Shown: piece after piece, positions 9,243 to 18,073 of the stretch
Position numbering within the stretch: the first letter of the stretch is position 1
Layout of the letters: every line of letters starts with the position of its first letter
Origin: Halomonas saccharevitans
Lineage (GTDB): Bacteria > Pseudomonadota > Gammaproteobacteria > Pseudomonadales > Halomonadaceae
Assembly (NCBI RefSeq): GCF_900116405.1
Contig: NZ_FPAQ01000003.1
Location: 1-64,000 of the forward strand
Length of the DNA stretch: 64,000 nucleotides
Direction of reading: 5' to 3'
Notes under the pieces: generated by a model
What the model was told of the DNA's origin: nothing
The model's input: only the letters and a program-made list of their open reading frames with translations
Databases searched by the model: none
Translations under genes and position numbers: made by a program

Positions 9243-10331
9243 ATGCCGGACACCGCCTCTCGCCCCGACACGCCGCGGGCCCCGTCGACCCTCTGCGAGC
9301 CGCTGGCCGCGGCGCTGGCCCGCGCAGGCCTCGACGCGGGTATCGCGGCCCTGCACCCGATGGCCGACACGGGCCTCGCCCATCATCACCTGTGGCTCGA
9401 GCGGGAACGGGACGACTGGGTGGCGCGACTGCCGAAGCAGAGCCAGATGCGACTCGACCCCGCCGCCAACCTCGCCTACCAGGCGGCCTGCTTCACCCGC
9501 GCCAGCCGCGGCGGCCACGCCCCCGCGCTATACGGCCTGCTGCCACCGGGCCCGGAGCTGCCCCGCGGCGGGCTCCTGGTCAGCGCCGTTCGCGGCCGCC
9601 CGGCGCGCCTGCCCGAGGACCTGCCCCGCCTCGCCGAGGCGCTGGCCAGCCTCCACGGGCTGGCGGTGCCGGACGCCGAGGCGCGCGCGCCGCTGCTCTC
9701 CCCCGCCGATCCCTGGGCCGCGATGCTCGAGGAGGTGGGCGAACAGGCCCGCTTCCTCGAGCAGGCCGACCTCGCGAACGATGCCCGCCGCCTGATCGAG
9801 GCCGAGCTAGCCGCCCTGCCCCGGCAATTGCCGCCGGGACCCGGCGCCGAGACCCGGCTGATCAGCTTCGATGCCCACCCCGGAAACTTCCTGATCACCG
9901 AGACCGGTCGAGCGGTGCTGGTGGACCTGGAGAAGTGCCGCTACGGCCTGGTCGGCTTCGACCTGGCCCACGCCAGCCTCTATACCTCCACCACCTGGGA
10001 CCTGACGAGTCGCGCCGAGCTGACCCCCGCCGAGGTGGCCGCCTTCTATCGCCACTGGATCGATGCCATGGACCTCGCGGGAGACGTCGACACCCTACTG
10101 GCGTGCCGGCGCGCCATGTGGCTCTGGTCGCTGACCTGGTGCGCCAAGTGGCGGGCCAGCCACCGGCGCGAACAGGATTCGCAGCGACACGGCGAGGACT
10201 GGTCCGAGGAGTTGAGCGACGACGCCCTGATCGCCCACGTGCGCGACCGCGTCGATCACTACCTCTCGGTGGCCGCCATCGAGCACGTGCGCCGCGAGCA
10301 TCGCGAACTGCAGCGCCACCTGTCGCCCTGA
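9243..10331 (+). CDS. APH/choline-kinase-fold phosphotransferase, 362 aa
   Basis: A protein-kinase-like small-molecule kinase. The catalytic loop is ISFDAHPGNFLIT (the HxGNxL pattern) and the metal-binding Asp is in VLVDLEKCRYGLVGFDLAH. The N-lobe holds the ATP lysine region (about residues 50-70). Homologues phosphorylate aminoglycosides, choline, thiamine (ThiK) or homoserine. I chose ATG 9243 since AAGGAA precedes it. The gene starts a cluster with a YnjBCD-type ABC transporter (49 bases before ynjB, same strand), so its substrate is probably what that transporter imports. A thiamine-like or amino-alcohol substrate is a guess; no antibiotic resistance should be assumed. Confidence 0.8.
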   Translation: MPDTASRPDTPRAPSTLCEPLAAALARAGLDAGIAALHPMADTGLAHHHLWLERERDDWVARLPKQSQMRLDPAANLAYQAACFTRASRGGHAPALYGLLPPGPELPRGGLLVSAVRGRPARLPEDLPRLAEALASLHGLAVPDAEARAPLLSPADPWAAMLEEVGEQARFLEQADLANDARRLIEAELAALPRQLPPGPGAETRLISFDAHPGNFLITETGRAVLVDLEKCRYGLVGFDLAHASLYTSTTWDLTSRAELTPAEVAAFYRHWIDAMDLAGDVDTLLACRRAMWLWSLTWCAKWRASHRREQDSQRHGEDWSEELSDDALIAHVRDRVDHYLSVAAIEHVRREHRELQRHLSP

Positions 10332-10379
10332 CGCCCCCTTGATCACGCCCCTTTTACCTTCACTACGAGGAACTCCACG

Positions 10380-11660
10380 ATGCGCGCTCTGTCTCCCCGG
10401 CCGGCTCCCCGATCAGTCCCACGGCTCGCCGCCCTGCTGCCGGCCCTGCTGACCAGCACGGGCCTGTCGGCCGCCCCCGACCCGGCCGACTGGCCGGCCG
10501 TGCTCGAGGAAGCCCGCGGCCAGACGGTCTACTGGTACGCCTGGGCCGGCGATCAGCGCACCAACGACTATATCGACTGGGTGGCCGGGCGCGTCGACGA
10601 GCGCTTCGGCATCGACCTCGAGCACGTGAAAGTGGGCAATACCGCCGAGGCGGTCTCCCGGGTGCTGGCGGAGAAGCAGGCCGGCAACGACGACGCCGGC
10701 AACGTCGATCTGATCTGGATCAACGGCGAGAACTTCGCCGCCATGAAGGAGAGCGACCTGCTGTTCGGCCCCTTTGCCCGCGCGCTGCCGAACTTCGCCC
10801 TGACCCGCCCGGCGGACAATCCTGAGGTGGTCACCGACTTCACCCTGCCCACCGAGGGCTACGAGTCCCCCTGGGGCCGGGCGCAGATCACCTACTACTA
10901 TGACAGTGACGCGTTCCGCGGGGACAGCCATGAGCGCCTTGAAGACAGCGACGCCCTCGACACGCCCCCCCAGAGCATTCATGAACTGCTCGACTGGGCT
11001 CAGGCCAACCCGGGGCGCTTCACCTACCCGCGGATTCCCGACTTCACCGGCAGCACCTTCCTCAAGCAGGCGCTGATCGAGCTTACCGACCGGGATGAGG
11101 CGCTCTACGCGCCGGTCGAAAAGAGCGACTTCGCCGCCGTCACCGCCCCGCTGTGGGACTACCTGGACGCCCTGCACCCCCACCTGTGGCGAAGCGGCCG
11201 CCAGTTTCCCGCCAGCGGCCCTGAGCTGCGCAGCCTGATGGGCGACGGCGCGCTCACGCTGGCCTTCACCTTCATCCCCTCGGAGCCGGCCGCGGCGGTG
11301 GCCGACTACGAGCTGCCGGAAAGCACCCGCAGCTACGTGCCGGCAAGCGGCACCCTCGGCAACGTGCACTTCGTGGCCATCCCCTACAACTCGCCCCACC
11401 AGGCCGGCGCCATGGTCGTCGCCGACTACCTGCTCTCCCCCGAGGCCCAGGCGACCAAGCAGGATCTCGACGTCTGGGGCGATCGCACCGTGCTCGACGT
11501 CGCCCAGCTGCCGGCGGAGGACCGGGCGCGGTTCGCACTGGACCAGGCGAACCCGGCGATGCTGCCGGCGGGCGCCCTCGAGCGCACCCTGCCCGAGCCG
11601 CACCCCAGCTGGATGACGGCGCTGCAGGACGCCTGGCAGGACCGCTACGTCGGACAATGA
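10380..11660 (+). CDS. ynjB: ABC transporter substrate-binding protein, YnjB-like, 426 aa
   Basis: A signal peptide (about 1-31, ending LLTSTGLSAA) is followed by a type II periplasmic binding protein of the spermidine/iron/thiamine superfamily. Features include TVYWYAWAGDQRTNDYIDWV, VDLIWINGENFAAMKE and GRFTYPRIPDFTGSTF. E. coli YnjB is the same size and also heads a ynjBCD operon whose substrate is poorly defined. GAGGA precedes the start. The order binding protein, fused permease, ATPase matches ynjBCD. The upstream phosphotransferase gene is a useful clue to the ligand. Confidence 0.87.
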   Translation: MRALSPRPAPRSVPRLAALLPALLTSTGLSAAPDPADWPAVLEEARGQTVYWYAWAGDQRTNDYIDWVAGRVDERFGIDLEHVKVGNTAEAVSRVLAEKQAGNDDAGNVDLIWINGENFAAMKESDLLFGPFARALPNFALTRPADNPEVVTDFTLPTEGYESPWGRAQITYYYDSDAFRGDSHERLEDSDALDTPPQSIHELLDWAQANPGRFTYPRIPDFTGSTFLKQALIELTDRDEALYAPVEKSDFAAVTAPLWDYLDALHPHLWRSGRQFPASGPELRSLMGDGALTLAFTFIPSEPAAAVADYELPESTRSYVPASGTLGNVHFVAIPYNSPHQAGAMVVADYLLSPEAQATKQDLDVWGDRTVLDVAQLPAEDRARFALDQANPAMLPAGALERTLPEPHPSWMTALQDAWQDRYVGQ

Positions 11661-11706
11661 TGGCCTGCGCTAGCGCCCCGCGAACGGGCGAGACGGGGCC
11701 GGCCCG

Positions 11707-13389
11707 ATGATGCTGCGCCTCGCCCCCATGCTGATCGTCACCCTGCTGGTCGCGCCGATCCTGGCGGGCCTCGCCATGGCCCTGCTGCCGGCCTTCGGCT
11801 ACCTGCCGGCGCTCGGCGGCGAGGCCTTCTCGCTGGCCCCCTGGCGGGCGCTGGCCGCCCAGCCGGGCATCGGGCGTTCGGTGGCCATCAGCCTCGCCGG
11901 CGGCCTGGTCGCCACCGCCATCTCGCTTTCGGTGGTGCTGCTCTACCTGGCCGCGGCGAGCGGCAGCCGTCTCGACCGCTGGATCCGGCGCCTGGTCTCG
12001 CCGCTGCTCTCCATTCCCCACGCCGCCGCGGCCTTCGGGCTGGCCTTTCTGATCGCCCCCTCGGGGCTGCTCGCGCGGCTGGCCTCGCCGTCGATGACCG
12101 GTTGGGAGCGCCCGCCGGATCTGCTGATCGTCCAGGATCCCTGGGGGCTCTCGCTGATCGCCGGGCTCGTCATCAAGGAGGTGCCCTTTCTGCTGCTGAT
12201 GAGCCTGGCGGCGCTGCCCCAGCTCGACGCCGAGCGCCGCGTGGCCATGGCCCGCTCGCTGGGCTACCGCCCGGCCATCGCCTGGCTCAAGGTGGTGGCG
12301 CCGGCCCTCTACCCGCTGATCCGCCTGCCGGTGTTCGCGGTCGTCGCCTATGCCTCCTCGGTGGTGGACGTGGCGATGATCCTCGGCCCGACCCTGCCCC
12401 CGACGCTGGCCGTATCGATCCTCACCTGGTTCAGCGACCCCGACCTCGACCAGCGCTTCCTCGCCTCGGCCGGCGCGATCCTGCAGCTCGGCGTTACCGC
12501 CACGGCGCTGCTCGCCTGGTGGGGACTGGAGCGGCTCATGGCCAGCCTGATGAAGGCCTGGATCGCCCGCGGCGGCAGGCGTCGCGGCGAGACGAGCCTG
12601 CACCTCACCGGCAAGCTCTGGATCCTGCTCGCCACGGGGGTCGCCTTCGCCGGGCTCGGCGGCCTCGCGATCACCTCGGTGGCGGGGTTCTGGCGGTTTC
12701 CCGAGGCCCTGCCCCGGAGCGTGACGCCGGATCACTGGGCCCAGGCGCTGCCCGCCCTCGGCGGGCCGCTCGCCTCGACGGCGCTGATCGCGCTCGGCGC
12801 GACCCTGCTCGCCGCGGTGCTGGTGCTGGCGGCGCTGGAGAACGAGCAGCGCACCGGACGCACCGCCTCGAAGGCGCTGTGGCTGCTCTACCTGCCGCTG
12901 ATCGTGCCGCAGATCGCCTTCCTCTTCGGCCTGGTGGTGGTGATGGAGCAGCTCGGCACCCGCCCGACCCACGGTCTGATCATCTTCGGCCACCTGCTGT
13001 TCGTGCTGCCCTACGTCTTCCTGTCGCTCTCGGAGGCCTACCGGCGGATCGACCCGCGCTGGACGCGGCTGGCCCTGACGCTCGGCGCCTCGCGCAATGC
13101 CGTCTTCTGGCGGGTCCGCCTGCCGATGCTGCTGGCCCCCCTGCTCACCGCCTGTGCGGTGGGCCTGGCGGTGAGCATCGGCCAGTACCTGCCCACCCAG
13201 CTGCTGGGCGCGGGACGGGTCACCACCGTCACCACGGAGGCGGTCTCGCTGGCCGCCGGCGGCAACCGTCGGGTGATCGGGGTCTGGGCGCTGGTCCAGG
13301 CCTGCCTGCCGCTGGTGGGCTTCGTGATCGCCATCGGCCTGCCGAAGTTGCTATGGTCCAACCGCCGCGGCATGCAGGGAGCCCCATGA
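11707..13389 (+). CDS. ynjC: Fused ABC transporter permease, YnjC-like, 560 aa
   Basis: Two ModB/PotB-like permease modules in one chain (about 1-275 and 285-555). Each carries an EAA-type coupling motif: MARSLGYRPAIAWLKVVAPALYP in the first, LTLGASRNAVFWRVRLPMLLAP in the second. This fused layout is typical of YnjC and FbpB/ThiP-like permeases of the inner membrane. Two consecutive ATG codons begin the gene, 46 bases after ynjB, and its stop overlaps the ATPase start by four bases (ATGA), indicating translational coupling. Confidence 0.87.
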   Translation: MMLRLAPMLIVTLLVAPILAGLAMALLPAFGYLPALGGEAFSLAPWRALAAQPGIGRSVAISLAGGLVATAISLSVVLLYLAAASGSRLDRWIRRLVSPLLSIPHAAAAFGLAFLIAPSGLLARLASPSMTGWERPPDLLIVQDPWGLSLIAGLVIKEVPFLLLMSLAALPQLDAERRVAMARSLGYRPAIAWLKVVAPALYPLIRLPVFAVVAYASSVVDVAMILGPTLPPTLAVSILTWFSDPDLDQRFLASAGAILQLGVTATALLAWWGLERLMASLMKAWIARGGRRRGETSLHLTGKLWILLATGVAFAGLGGLAITSVAGFWRFPEALPRSVTPDHWAQALPALGGPLASTALIALGATLLAAVLVLAALENEQRTGRTASKALWLLYLPLIVPQIAFLFGLVVVMEQLGTRPTHGLIIFGHLLFVLPYVFLSLSEAYRRIDPRWTRLALTLGASRNAVFWRVRLPMLLAPLLTACAVGLAVSIGQYLPTQLLGAGRVTTVTTEAVSLAAGGNRRVIGVWALVQACLPLVGFVIAIGLPKLLWSNRRGMQGAP

Positions 13390-14021
13390 CCACGCCCCAT
13401 CGACTCGAACTTCGCGACGTCCGGATACAGCTCAGTGGCAAGACCCTGGTCTCGCTCGACACCCCCATCGCCCCGGGCGAGGTGCTCACCGTCATGGGCC
13501 CCTCCGGCTCGGGCAAGTCGACCCTGCTCGCCTACCTAGCCGGCTTCCTGGCCCCGGAGTTCCAGGCCAGCGGTCGGGTGCTGCTGGACGGCCGCGACAT
13601 CACCGCCCTGCCCGCCGAGCGCCGCGGCATCGGCCTGCTGTTCCAGGACCCGCTGCTCTTTCCCCACCTCTCGGTGGCCGGCAACTTGCGCTTCGGTATG
13701 CCCAGAGCCGGCGCCGACAAGGCCGCCCGGGTCGATCAGGCCCTCGCGCACATCGGGCTGGCCGGCTTCGGCGAGCGCGACCCGGCCACGCTCTCCGGCG
13801 GCCAGAAGGCGCGCGTCGCGCTGATGCGCCTGCTGCTCTCGGCGCCCTGCGCGGTGCTGCTCGACGAGCCTTTCTCGAAGCTCGACACCCACCTGCGCCA
13901 GGCGATGCGCCGGCTGGTGTTCGACCGCCTGCGCGAGGCCGGCCTGCCCAGCCTGCTGGTGACTCACGACCGCGAGGACGCCGAGGCGGCCGGCGGGCGG
14001 GTGATCGAGCTCTCCTCCTGA
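13386..14021 (+). CDS. ynjD: ABC transporter ATP-binding protein, YnjD-like, 211 aa
   Basis: The full set of ABC ATPase motifs is present: Walker A GPSGSGKST (about 37-45), Q-loop LLFQDPLLFPHL, signature LSGGQKAR, Walker B AVLLDEPFSKLD and switch His in LVTHDREDA. At 211 aa it is a short importer ATPase without a C-terminal regulatory domain, as expected for YnjD. Its start overlaps the permease stop. It converges on the YiiX-like gene with 56 bases between. Confidence 0.9.
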   Translation: MTTPHRLELRDVRIQLSGKTLVSLDTPIAPGEVLTVMGPSGSGKSTLLAYLAGFLAPEFQASGRVLLDGRDITALPAERRGIGLLFQDPLLFPHLSVAGNLRFGMPRAGADKAARVDQALAHIGLAGFGERDPATLSGGQKARVALMRLLLSAPCAVLLDEPFSKLDTHLRQAMRRLVFDRLREAGLPSLLVTHDREDAEAAGGRVIELSS

Positions 14022-14077
14022 ATCGCGTCGCCCTGGAGCGTATCGTGCTCGAGCGTATGTCCTGGGCCGTATCGCGT

Positions 14078-14800
14078 TCAGGTCGACTCCTGCCACGCCA
14101 GGGCGTGGGGATCGAAGCCGCCGACGAGCCGCGGCTTAACGACCTCGAACCAGGGGGAGAGATCGAAGTCCCGCGGGGTGAAGAGGCTATGGTGGCGACG
14201 CCGGAACACCCGCGAACGGCCCGCCACGGGGATCGGCAGGATCGGGTAGCGAACCGACTGGAAGGCCTCGGCGATCAGGGTCGAGCAGATGGCGCGGGTC
14301 GGATCACCGCTGCCGAGTCCCAGCATGTGCCGACGCCAGGGCGTCGGCACGGGCGGCAGGGGCAGGAGATAGCGGGCCAGGTCGAGGAGGTTGCGCAGGT
14401 CATAGCGGTGACCCACGCGGGCGCAGACGAAGGCGATCAGCCGGTCGATCTCCGCCGGGCCCAGCCCCACCGGGCGACAGATGCGCAGCGCATGGCCGTC
14501 GAACGCCTCGAAGCCCACCACGCGCACTCCCTCCGACAGGTCCGCCTCGACGAAACTGCCCTCGCCCACGTAGAGGGCGGCATGCGACCAGGTCGACTGC
14601 GTCAGGTACTTGATCACCGTGCTGATCCGCGAGGAGCCCTCGACCAGCAGGACATCACCGGGCTCGAGACACGCCTGGATGTCCTCCTCGACGGGCTGCT
14701 GGGGGCAATGCCAGGGCCTCGGGCAGGAGAGCCAGCCCCCGAGGCCGTGACCGCATCGATCGAGCATGCTCGACATTCCGCTCGCCCTCCCGTCGCTCAT
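14078..14800 (-). CDS. YiiX/YebB-like permuted papain-fold cysteine hydrolase, 240 aa
   Basis: The circularly permuted NlpC/P60 arrangement is visible: GDVLLVEGSSRISTVIKYLT, then the His motif WSHAALYVGEGSFVEADL (about 71-88), and later the Cys motif AICSTLIAEAFQS with the nucleophile after it in sequence. Family members cleave amide or ester bonds of peptidoglycan or lipids. There is no clear signal peptide, though the N-terminus is Cys/Pro-rich (LSCPRPWHCPQQP). The start overlaps the stop of the membrane-protein gene by ATGA, making a three-gene minus-strand operon with DUF3179. The physiological substrate is unknown. Confidence 0.8.
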   Translation of the reverse strand: MSDGRASGMSSMLDRCGHGLGGWLSCPRPWHCPQQPVEEDIQACLEPGDVLLVEGSSRISTVIKYLTQSTWSHAALYVGEGSFVEADLSEGVRVVGFEAFDGHALRICRPVGLGPAEIDRLIAFVCARVGHRYDLRNLLDLARYLLPLPPVPTPWRRHMLGLGSGDPTRAICSTLIAEAFQSVRYPILPIPVAGRSRVFRRRHHSLFTPRDFDLSPWFEVVKPRLVGGFDPHALAWQEST

Positions 14801-15318
14801 GAGGTGGAGGCGGCCAGCCGCCTGGCCAGCATGCCGAGGCTGGCCAGCAGCAGCAGCGCCGCCAGCGGCAGCAGCCAGGGGAGCACCGGGATCAGGACCC
14901 CGGCCAGCGGCAGCCCCAGCCAGATCAGCACCATCGGCGCGCAGCAGGCGCCGCCGGCGAGCAGGGCCGGCAGCGCGGCCAGCAGCGGGCCGCCCGGGGC
15001 GCGCCAGGGGCAGTGGCGCGTGCCGTGGCGCAGCCGCCAGCCCAGCACCAGGCCCAGCAGGGTATTGAGCGGACTGAAGGTCCAGATCCAGGGGCCCGCC
15101 TCGATCAGCCCCACCGGCTCGAAATAGAGGGGGCCGCGCGCCTGCCAGACCCGCTCCCAGGCGGGGAAGCGCGCGGCGAGCCCCCCGCCACCGCCGGGGC
15201 CGAGATCGCCGATCACCCAAAGATAGAGCCCGGCATAGGCAAGCCCGACGCCTCCGACGAGCGCCGCGTCCCGGGGGCGCCCGACCAGCGCGTCGCGCAG
15301 GGCGGCGAGCGCGGTCAT
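14797..15318 (-). CDS. Small integral membrane protein with a Cys-Cys motif, 173 aa
   Basis: Four to five hydrophobic segments include a Gly/Ala helix with GGACCAPMVLIWLGLPLAGV. This vicinal Cys pair in a membrane helix is reminiscent of heavy-metal or thiol-redox membrane proteins. An external loop of about 45 residues (GPGGGGGLAARFPAWERVW...) separates the first two helices. I do not recognise a named family. It overlaps both neighbours by four bases (ATGA), so it is translationally coupled to the DUF3179 protein upstream and the YiiX-like hydrolase downstream and probably works with them. Confidence 0.75.
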   Translation of the reverse strand: MTALAALRDALVGRPRDAALVGGVGLAYAGLYLWVIGDLGPGGGGGLAARFPAWERVWQARGPLYFEPVGLIEAGPWIWTFSPLNTLLGLVLGWRLRHGTRHCPWRAPGGPLLAALPALLAGGACCAPMVLIWLGLPLAGVLIPVLPWLLPLAALLLLASLGMLARRLAASTS

Positions 15319-16364
15319 GGTGCGTCCTCCGGCGCCCCGTAGAGCAGGGTCTCGGGATAGAAGGCCGCCCAGGCGAACCACATGGCCTCGAAGGCATTGA
15401 TCGGCTCGAGCGCCTCGGTACCGCCGCCGCTGACACCCGCCGGGCCGAAGGTCAGCTCATCGACGCGGATCGCGACGCGCCGAGGATTGTGAAACACCCA
15501 GCCGGTATCCAGGCCGGCATCGCGGATCACCGTGTAGTGGCTGTCGCCAAGCGCAAGCTCGATCACCGCCTCACGGCGCAGCGCCTCGCGGGTCACGGCG
15601 GCCGCGCCCTGGCGGGTGCGAAACCCCAGCACGCTGGCCTTGGGCGGCAGGCGTCGGCTCTCCGCCATGACCGGGAAGAGCCGGCCGCTCTGCGGGCGGT
15701 AATAGCCGCGTCGGGGGGCGTAGCCGCCGTAGGGGTCGCGTCGATAGTTGCGCACGTGGCCGGTCTCGCGGCTGAGCACGCGGGTGTCCGGGTGGCGCGC
15801 CTTCCAGGCGCCCCAGGTGGTCCAGACGACCCTCAACTCGTCGAGCCCCTGTCCCGCCAGGGGACCGTCGATGGCCACGCCGAGCATCTGCGGCACCTCG
15901 CTGCCGGTGATGCGGTCGTACATGACCAGGTTGCTGTTCACCAGCCGCCCGGAGACGCCCAGCTCGGCGTCGCCGCGATGAAAGCCCAGGGCGCTGCCGG
16001 TCAGCGGGCAGTAGGTGATGCTCAGGGGCCGGCCGGCCACGCTGTCGTTGACGATCTCGTGCCACACCAGGATGCGCTGCGGGTAGGCGCGGGCCTCGCC
16101 GTCGAGGTAGAGGCCGATGATCCGGTCGTTCGCCGCGAGCAGCGCATCGGCCGCCGCCACCGATTGAAAGCGGGGCCGGTCGATGGAGGGAATGCCGTCC
16201 TTGCCGGGGCCGCCGGAGCGCACCGCCTGGCGAAACTCTTGCAGGGAGTACGCCAGGGGCACGGTGGGCGCCTCCAGGGTGGGCAGCGACGCGCCCGCCG
16301 CTACCGGGAGAAGCCCAAGCCAGCCGACGCACAGCAGGAGCGGGAAAAGACGCCACCGGGACAT
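15315..16364 (-). CDS. DUF3179-domain exported protein, 349 aa
   Basis: A cleavable signal peptide (MSRWRLFPLLLCVGWLGLLPVAAGA) precedes a DUF3179 domain spanning almost the whole mature protein. Conserved family features include RIIGLYLDGEARAYP, the core ITYCPLTGSALGF, LVNSNLVMYDRITGS and a C-terminal WFAWAAFYPETLLY. The conserved Cys in TYCPLTG resembles a thiol or metal site; function is undetermined across the family. GGGAGGTGATTC precedes the ATG. It is the first gene of a tightly coupled operon with the Cys-pair membrane protein and the YiiX-like hydrolase. Confidence 0.85.
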   Translation of the reverse strand: MSRWRLFPLLLCVGWLGLLPVAAGASLPTLEAPTVPLAYSLQEFRQAVRSGGPGKDGIPSIDRPRFQSVAAADALLAANDRIIGLYLDGEARAYPQRILVWHEIVNDSVAGRPLSITYCPLTGSALGFHRGDAELGVSGRLVNSNLVMYDRITGSEVPQMLGVAIDGPLAGQGLDELRVVWTTWGAWKARHPDTRVLSRETGHVRNYRRDPYGGYAPRRGYYRPQSGRLFPVMAESRRLPPKASVLGFRTRQGAAAVTREALRREAVIELALGDSHYTVIRDAGLDTGWVFHNPRRVAIRVDELTFGPAGVSGGGTEALEPINAFEAMWFAWAAFYPETLLYGAPEDAP

Positions 16365-16550
16365 GAATCACCTCCCTGCGCGGCGGATGCCGACGCGCCG
16401 CGAATGCCGTCGCCGCCGGGACGCGGACGGCCTTATCCCTCTGTCGCGCGGTGCCCGACGACCTTACGCGCGCGATAGACTGTAAGCTGGCGGCTTCCGC
16501 TCCGACTCAGGCGCGGCGAGAGTGCCTTAACGATCCCCAGGAGAGACGAC

Positions 16551-17243
16551 ATGCCGGCGAGGCCGCGGCTCAGCATCATCGTTCCGACCCTCAATGAAGC
16601 GGCCATCATCGAGGCGCAGCTCACCCGCCTCGCGCCCCGGCGCGCCAGCGGCGCGGAGCTCCTGGTCGTCGACGGCGGCAGCCGCGACGCGACCCTGGCC
16701 CGGGCGCGCCCGCTGGCCTCGCGGGTGATCGAGAGCGCGCCCGGCCGCGCCCGGCAGATGAATGCCGGCGCCCGGGAGGCCCGGGGCCAAGCGCTACTCT
16801 TCCTGCATGCCGACACCGTCCTGCCGCCGGGGGCAGAGGCCGCGATCGCCGCGGCGCTGGTCGAGGGGCGCGACTGGGGGCGCTTCGACGTGCGGCTGGC
16901 CGGCCGCCATCCGCTGCTGCCCGTGATCGCCTTCGCCATGAACCAACGCTCGCGCTGCACGGGCATCGCTACCGGCGACCAGGGCCTGTTCATGACCCGT
17001 GAGGCTTTCGCGGGCGCGGGCGGCTTTCCCGATCAGCCGCTGATGGAGGACATCGAGATGTCACGACGGCTCAAGCGGCTCTCGAGGCCCGCCTGCCTGC
17101 GCGAGAAGGTGACGACCTCGGGACGGCGCTGGGAGCAGGGCGGCGCCTGGCGGACCATCCTGCTGATGTGGCGGCTGCGCTGGCGCTACTGGCGGGGCGC
17201 CTCCCCCGACGACCTGGCCCGGGCATATCGCCATGTGCGCTGA
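16551..17243 (+). CDS. TIGR04283-type glycosyltransferase (arsenosugar-biosynthesis family), 230 aa
   Basis: A GT2 family A-fold glycosyltransferase. LSIIVPTLNEAAIIEAQL at the N-terminus, LLVVDGGSRDATL and the acidic motif LFLHADTVLPPGAE (about 83-96) are followed by the acceptor-site GDQGLFMTREAFAGAGGFP and MEDIEMSRRLKRL. TIGRFAMs names this subfamily for arsenosugar biosynthesis because it is often next to arsenic genes. No arsM or radical-SAM gene is visible here, so the true product is uncertain. AGGAGAG precedes the ATG. Its end overlaps the next gene by 11 bases, the usual pairing of TIGR04283 with TIGR04282. Confidence 0.85.
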   Translation: MPARPRLSIIVPTLNEAAIIEAQLTRLAPRRASGAELLVVDGGSRDATLARARPLASRVIESAPGRARQMNAGAREARGQALLFLHADTVLPPGAEAAIAAALVEGRDWGRFDVRLAGRHPLLPVIAFAMNQRSRCTGIATGDQGLFMTREAFAGAGGFPDQPLMEDIEMSRRLKRLSRPACLREKVTTSGRRWEQGGAWRTILLMWRLRWRYWRGASPDDLARAYRHVR

Positions 17244-17925
17244 CGTCCGCGACACCTTTCCCCTGGCGATACTCGCCAAGGCGCCGATTCCCGGCCGCGC
17301 CAAGACCCGGCTGATTCCGGCCCTCGGCGCCAAGGGCGCCTGCCGGCTCCACGAGCGGCTGCTGCGCCATGCGCTGGCCACCGCCCTGGCGGCGACCTCG
17401 CCTGACCGCATCACCCTGTGGACGGCACTTCAGCACGATCACCCGCTGTTCCGGGAGCTGGCCGACCGCCACGGCATCGCGCTACGCGCCCAGCCCGAGG
17501 GCGATCTGGGCGCGCGCATGCACCAGGCCCTCGCGGCCATGGACGCACCGGGGCTTCTGATCGGCAGCGACTGTCCGGCGCTGACCCCGGCGCTGCTGCA
17601 GCGCTGCCGGGCGACGCTGAGCGATGCCGACGGCGTCTTCGTGCCGGCCGAGGATGGCGGCTACGCGCTGGTCGGCACAAGGCGCGCCGAACGCCGCCTG
17701 TTCAGCGCCATCGACTGGGGCACGGAGCGCGTCATGGCCCAGACCCGCGCGCGCGCCGAGGAAATGGGCTGGCGACTGGCCTGCCCGGCGCGACTCTGGG
17801 ACGTCGACCGGCCGGAGGACCTCGAACGGCTGGCCCGCCTCGGCGACTCGCTCGGCGTCTGCTTGTTTGACCACCGGCTCGATGACCGGCTCGATGACGG
17901 TCTCGATGAGCGTCTGGTTGATTGA
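17233..17925 (+). CDS. TIGR04282 / DUF2064-type sugar-transferase-like protein, 230 aa
   Basis: A nucleotidyltransferase/GT-A-like fold: FPLAILAKAPIPGRAKTRLIPALG (the KxPxPGxxKTRL motif), LIGSDCPALTPALLQRC and VFVPAEDGGYALVGT. It pairs with the upstream GT2 gene. The last 20 residues are an odd extension of Arg-Leu-Asp-Asp repeats (DDRLDDGLDERLVD) encoded by a 12-bp DNA repeat, beyond the normal family end near DLERLARLGDSLG. This looks like local slippage expansion and may not matter for function. Confidence 0.83.
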   Translation: MCADVRDTFPLAILAKAPIPGRAKTRLIPALGAKGACRLHERLLRHALATALAATSPDRITLWTALQHDHPLFRELADRHGIALRAQPEGDLGARMHQALAAMDAPGLLIGSDCPALTPALLQRCRATLSDADGVFVPAEDGGYALVGTRRAERRLFSAIDWGTERVMAQTRARAEEMGWRLACPARLWDVDRPEDLERLARLGDSLGVCLFDHRLDDRLDDGLDERLVD

Positions 17926-18073
17926 GAGTGAGGCCTCGCCGTCGGGCGCGCGCCCTGTAAGGAACGCCGTGGGGCCGCGACCCAGCGGAGAGTCCATACT
18001 CAACAGCTAATCTAAGCTGCTAGACTTTTCCCGCAGCGCGCACAACAACGACAGCGGGAACGGGGGCTCACCG

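Noticed and set aside
9243..10331. Aminoglycoside-resistance gene
   Set aside because: The APH fold is shared with thiamine, choline and homoserine kinases; the YnjBCD context argues for metabolism, not resistance.
11272..12993. A 573-codon minus-strand frame opposite ynjB and ynjC
   Set aside because: Gln/Gly/Arg-rich with no motif; opposite a well-supported permease.
12102..13385. A long plus-strand frame overlapping the YnjC permease before the YnjD start
   Set aside because: Only its last part is the real ATPase; the upstream 428 codons are an Arg/Pro/Gly-rich out-of-frame reading of ynjC.
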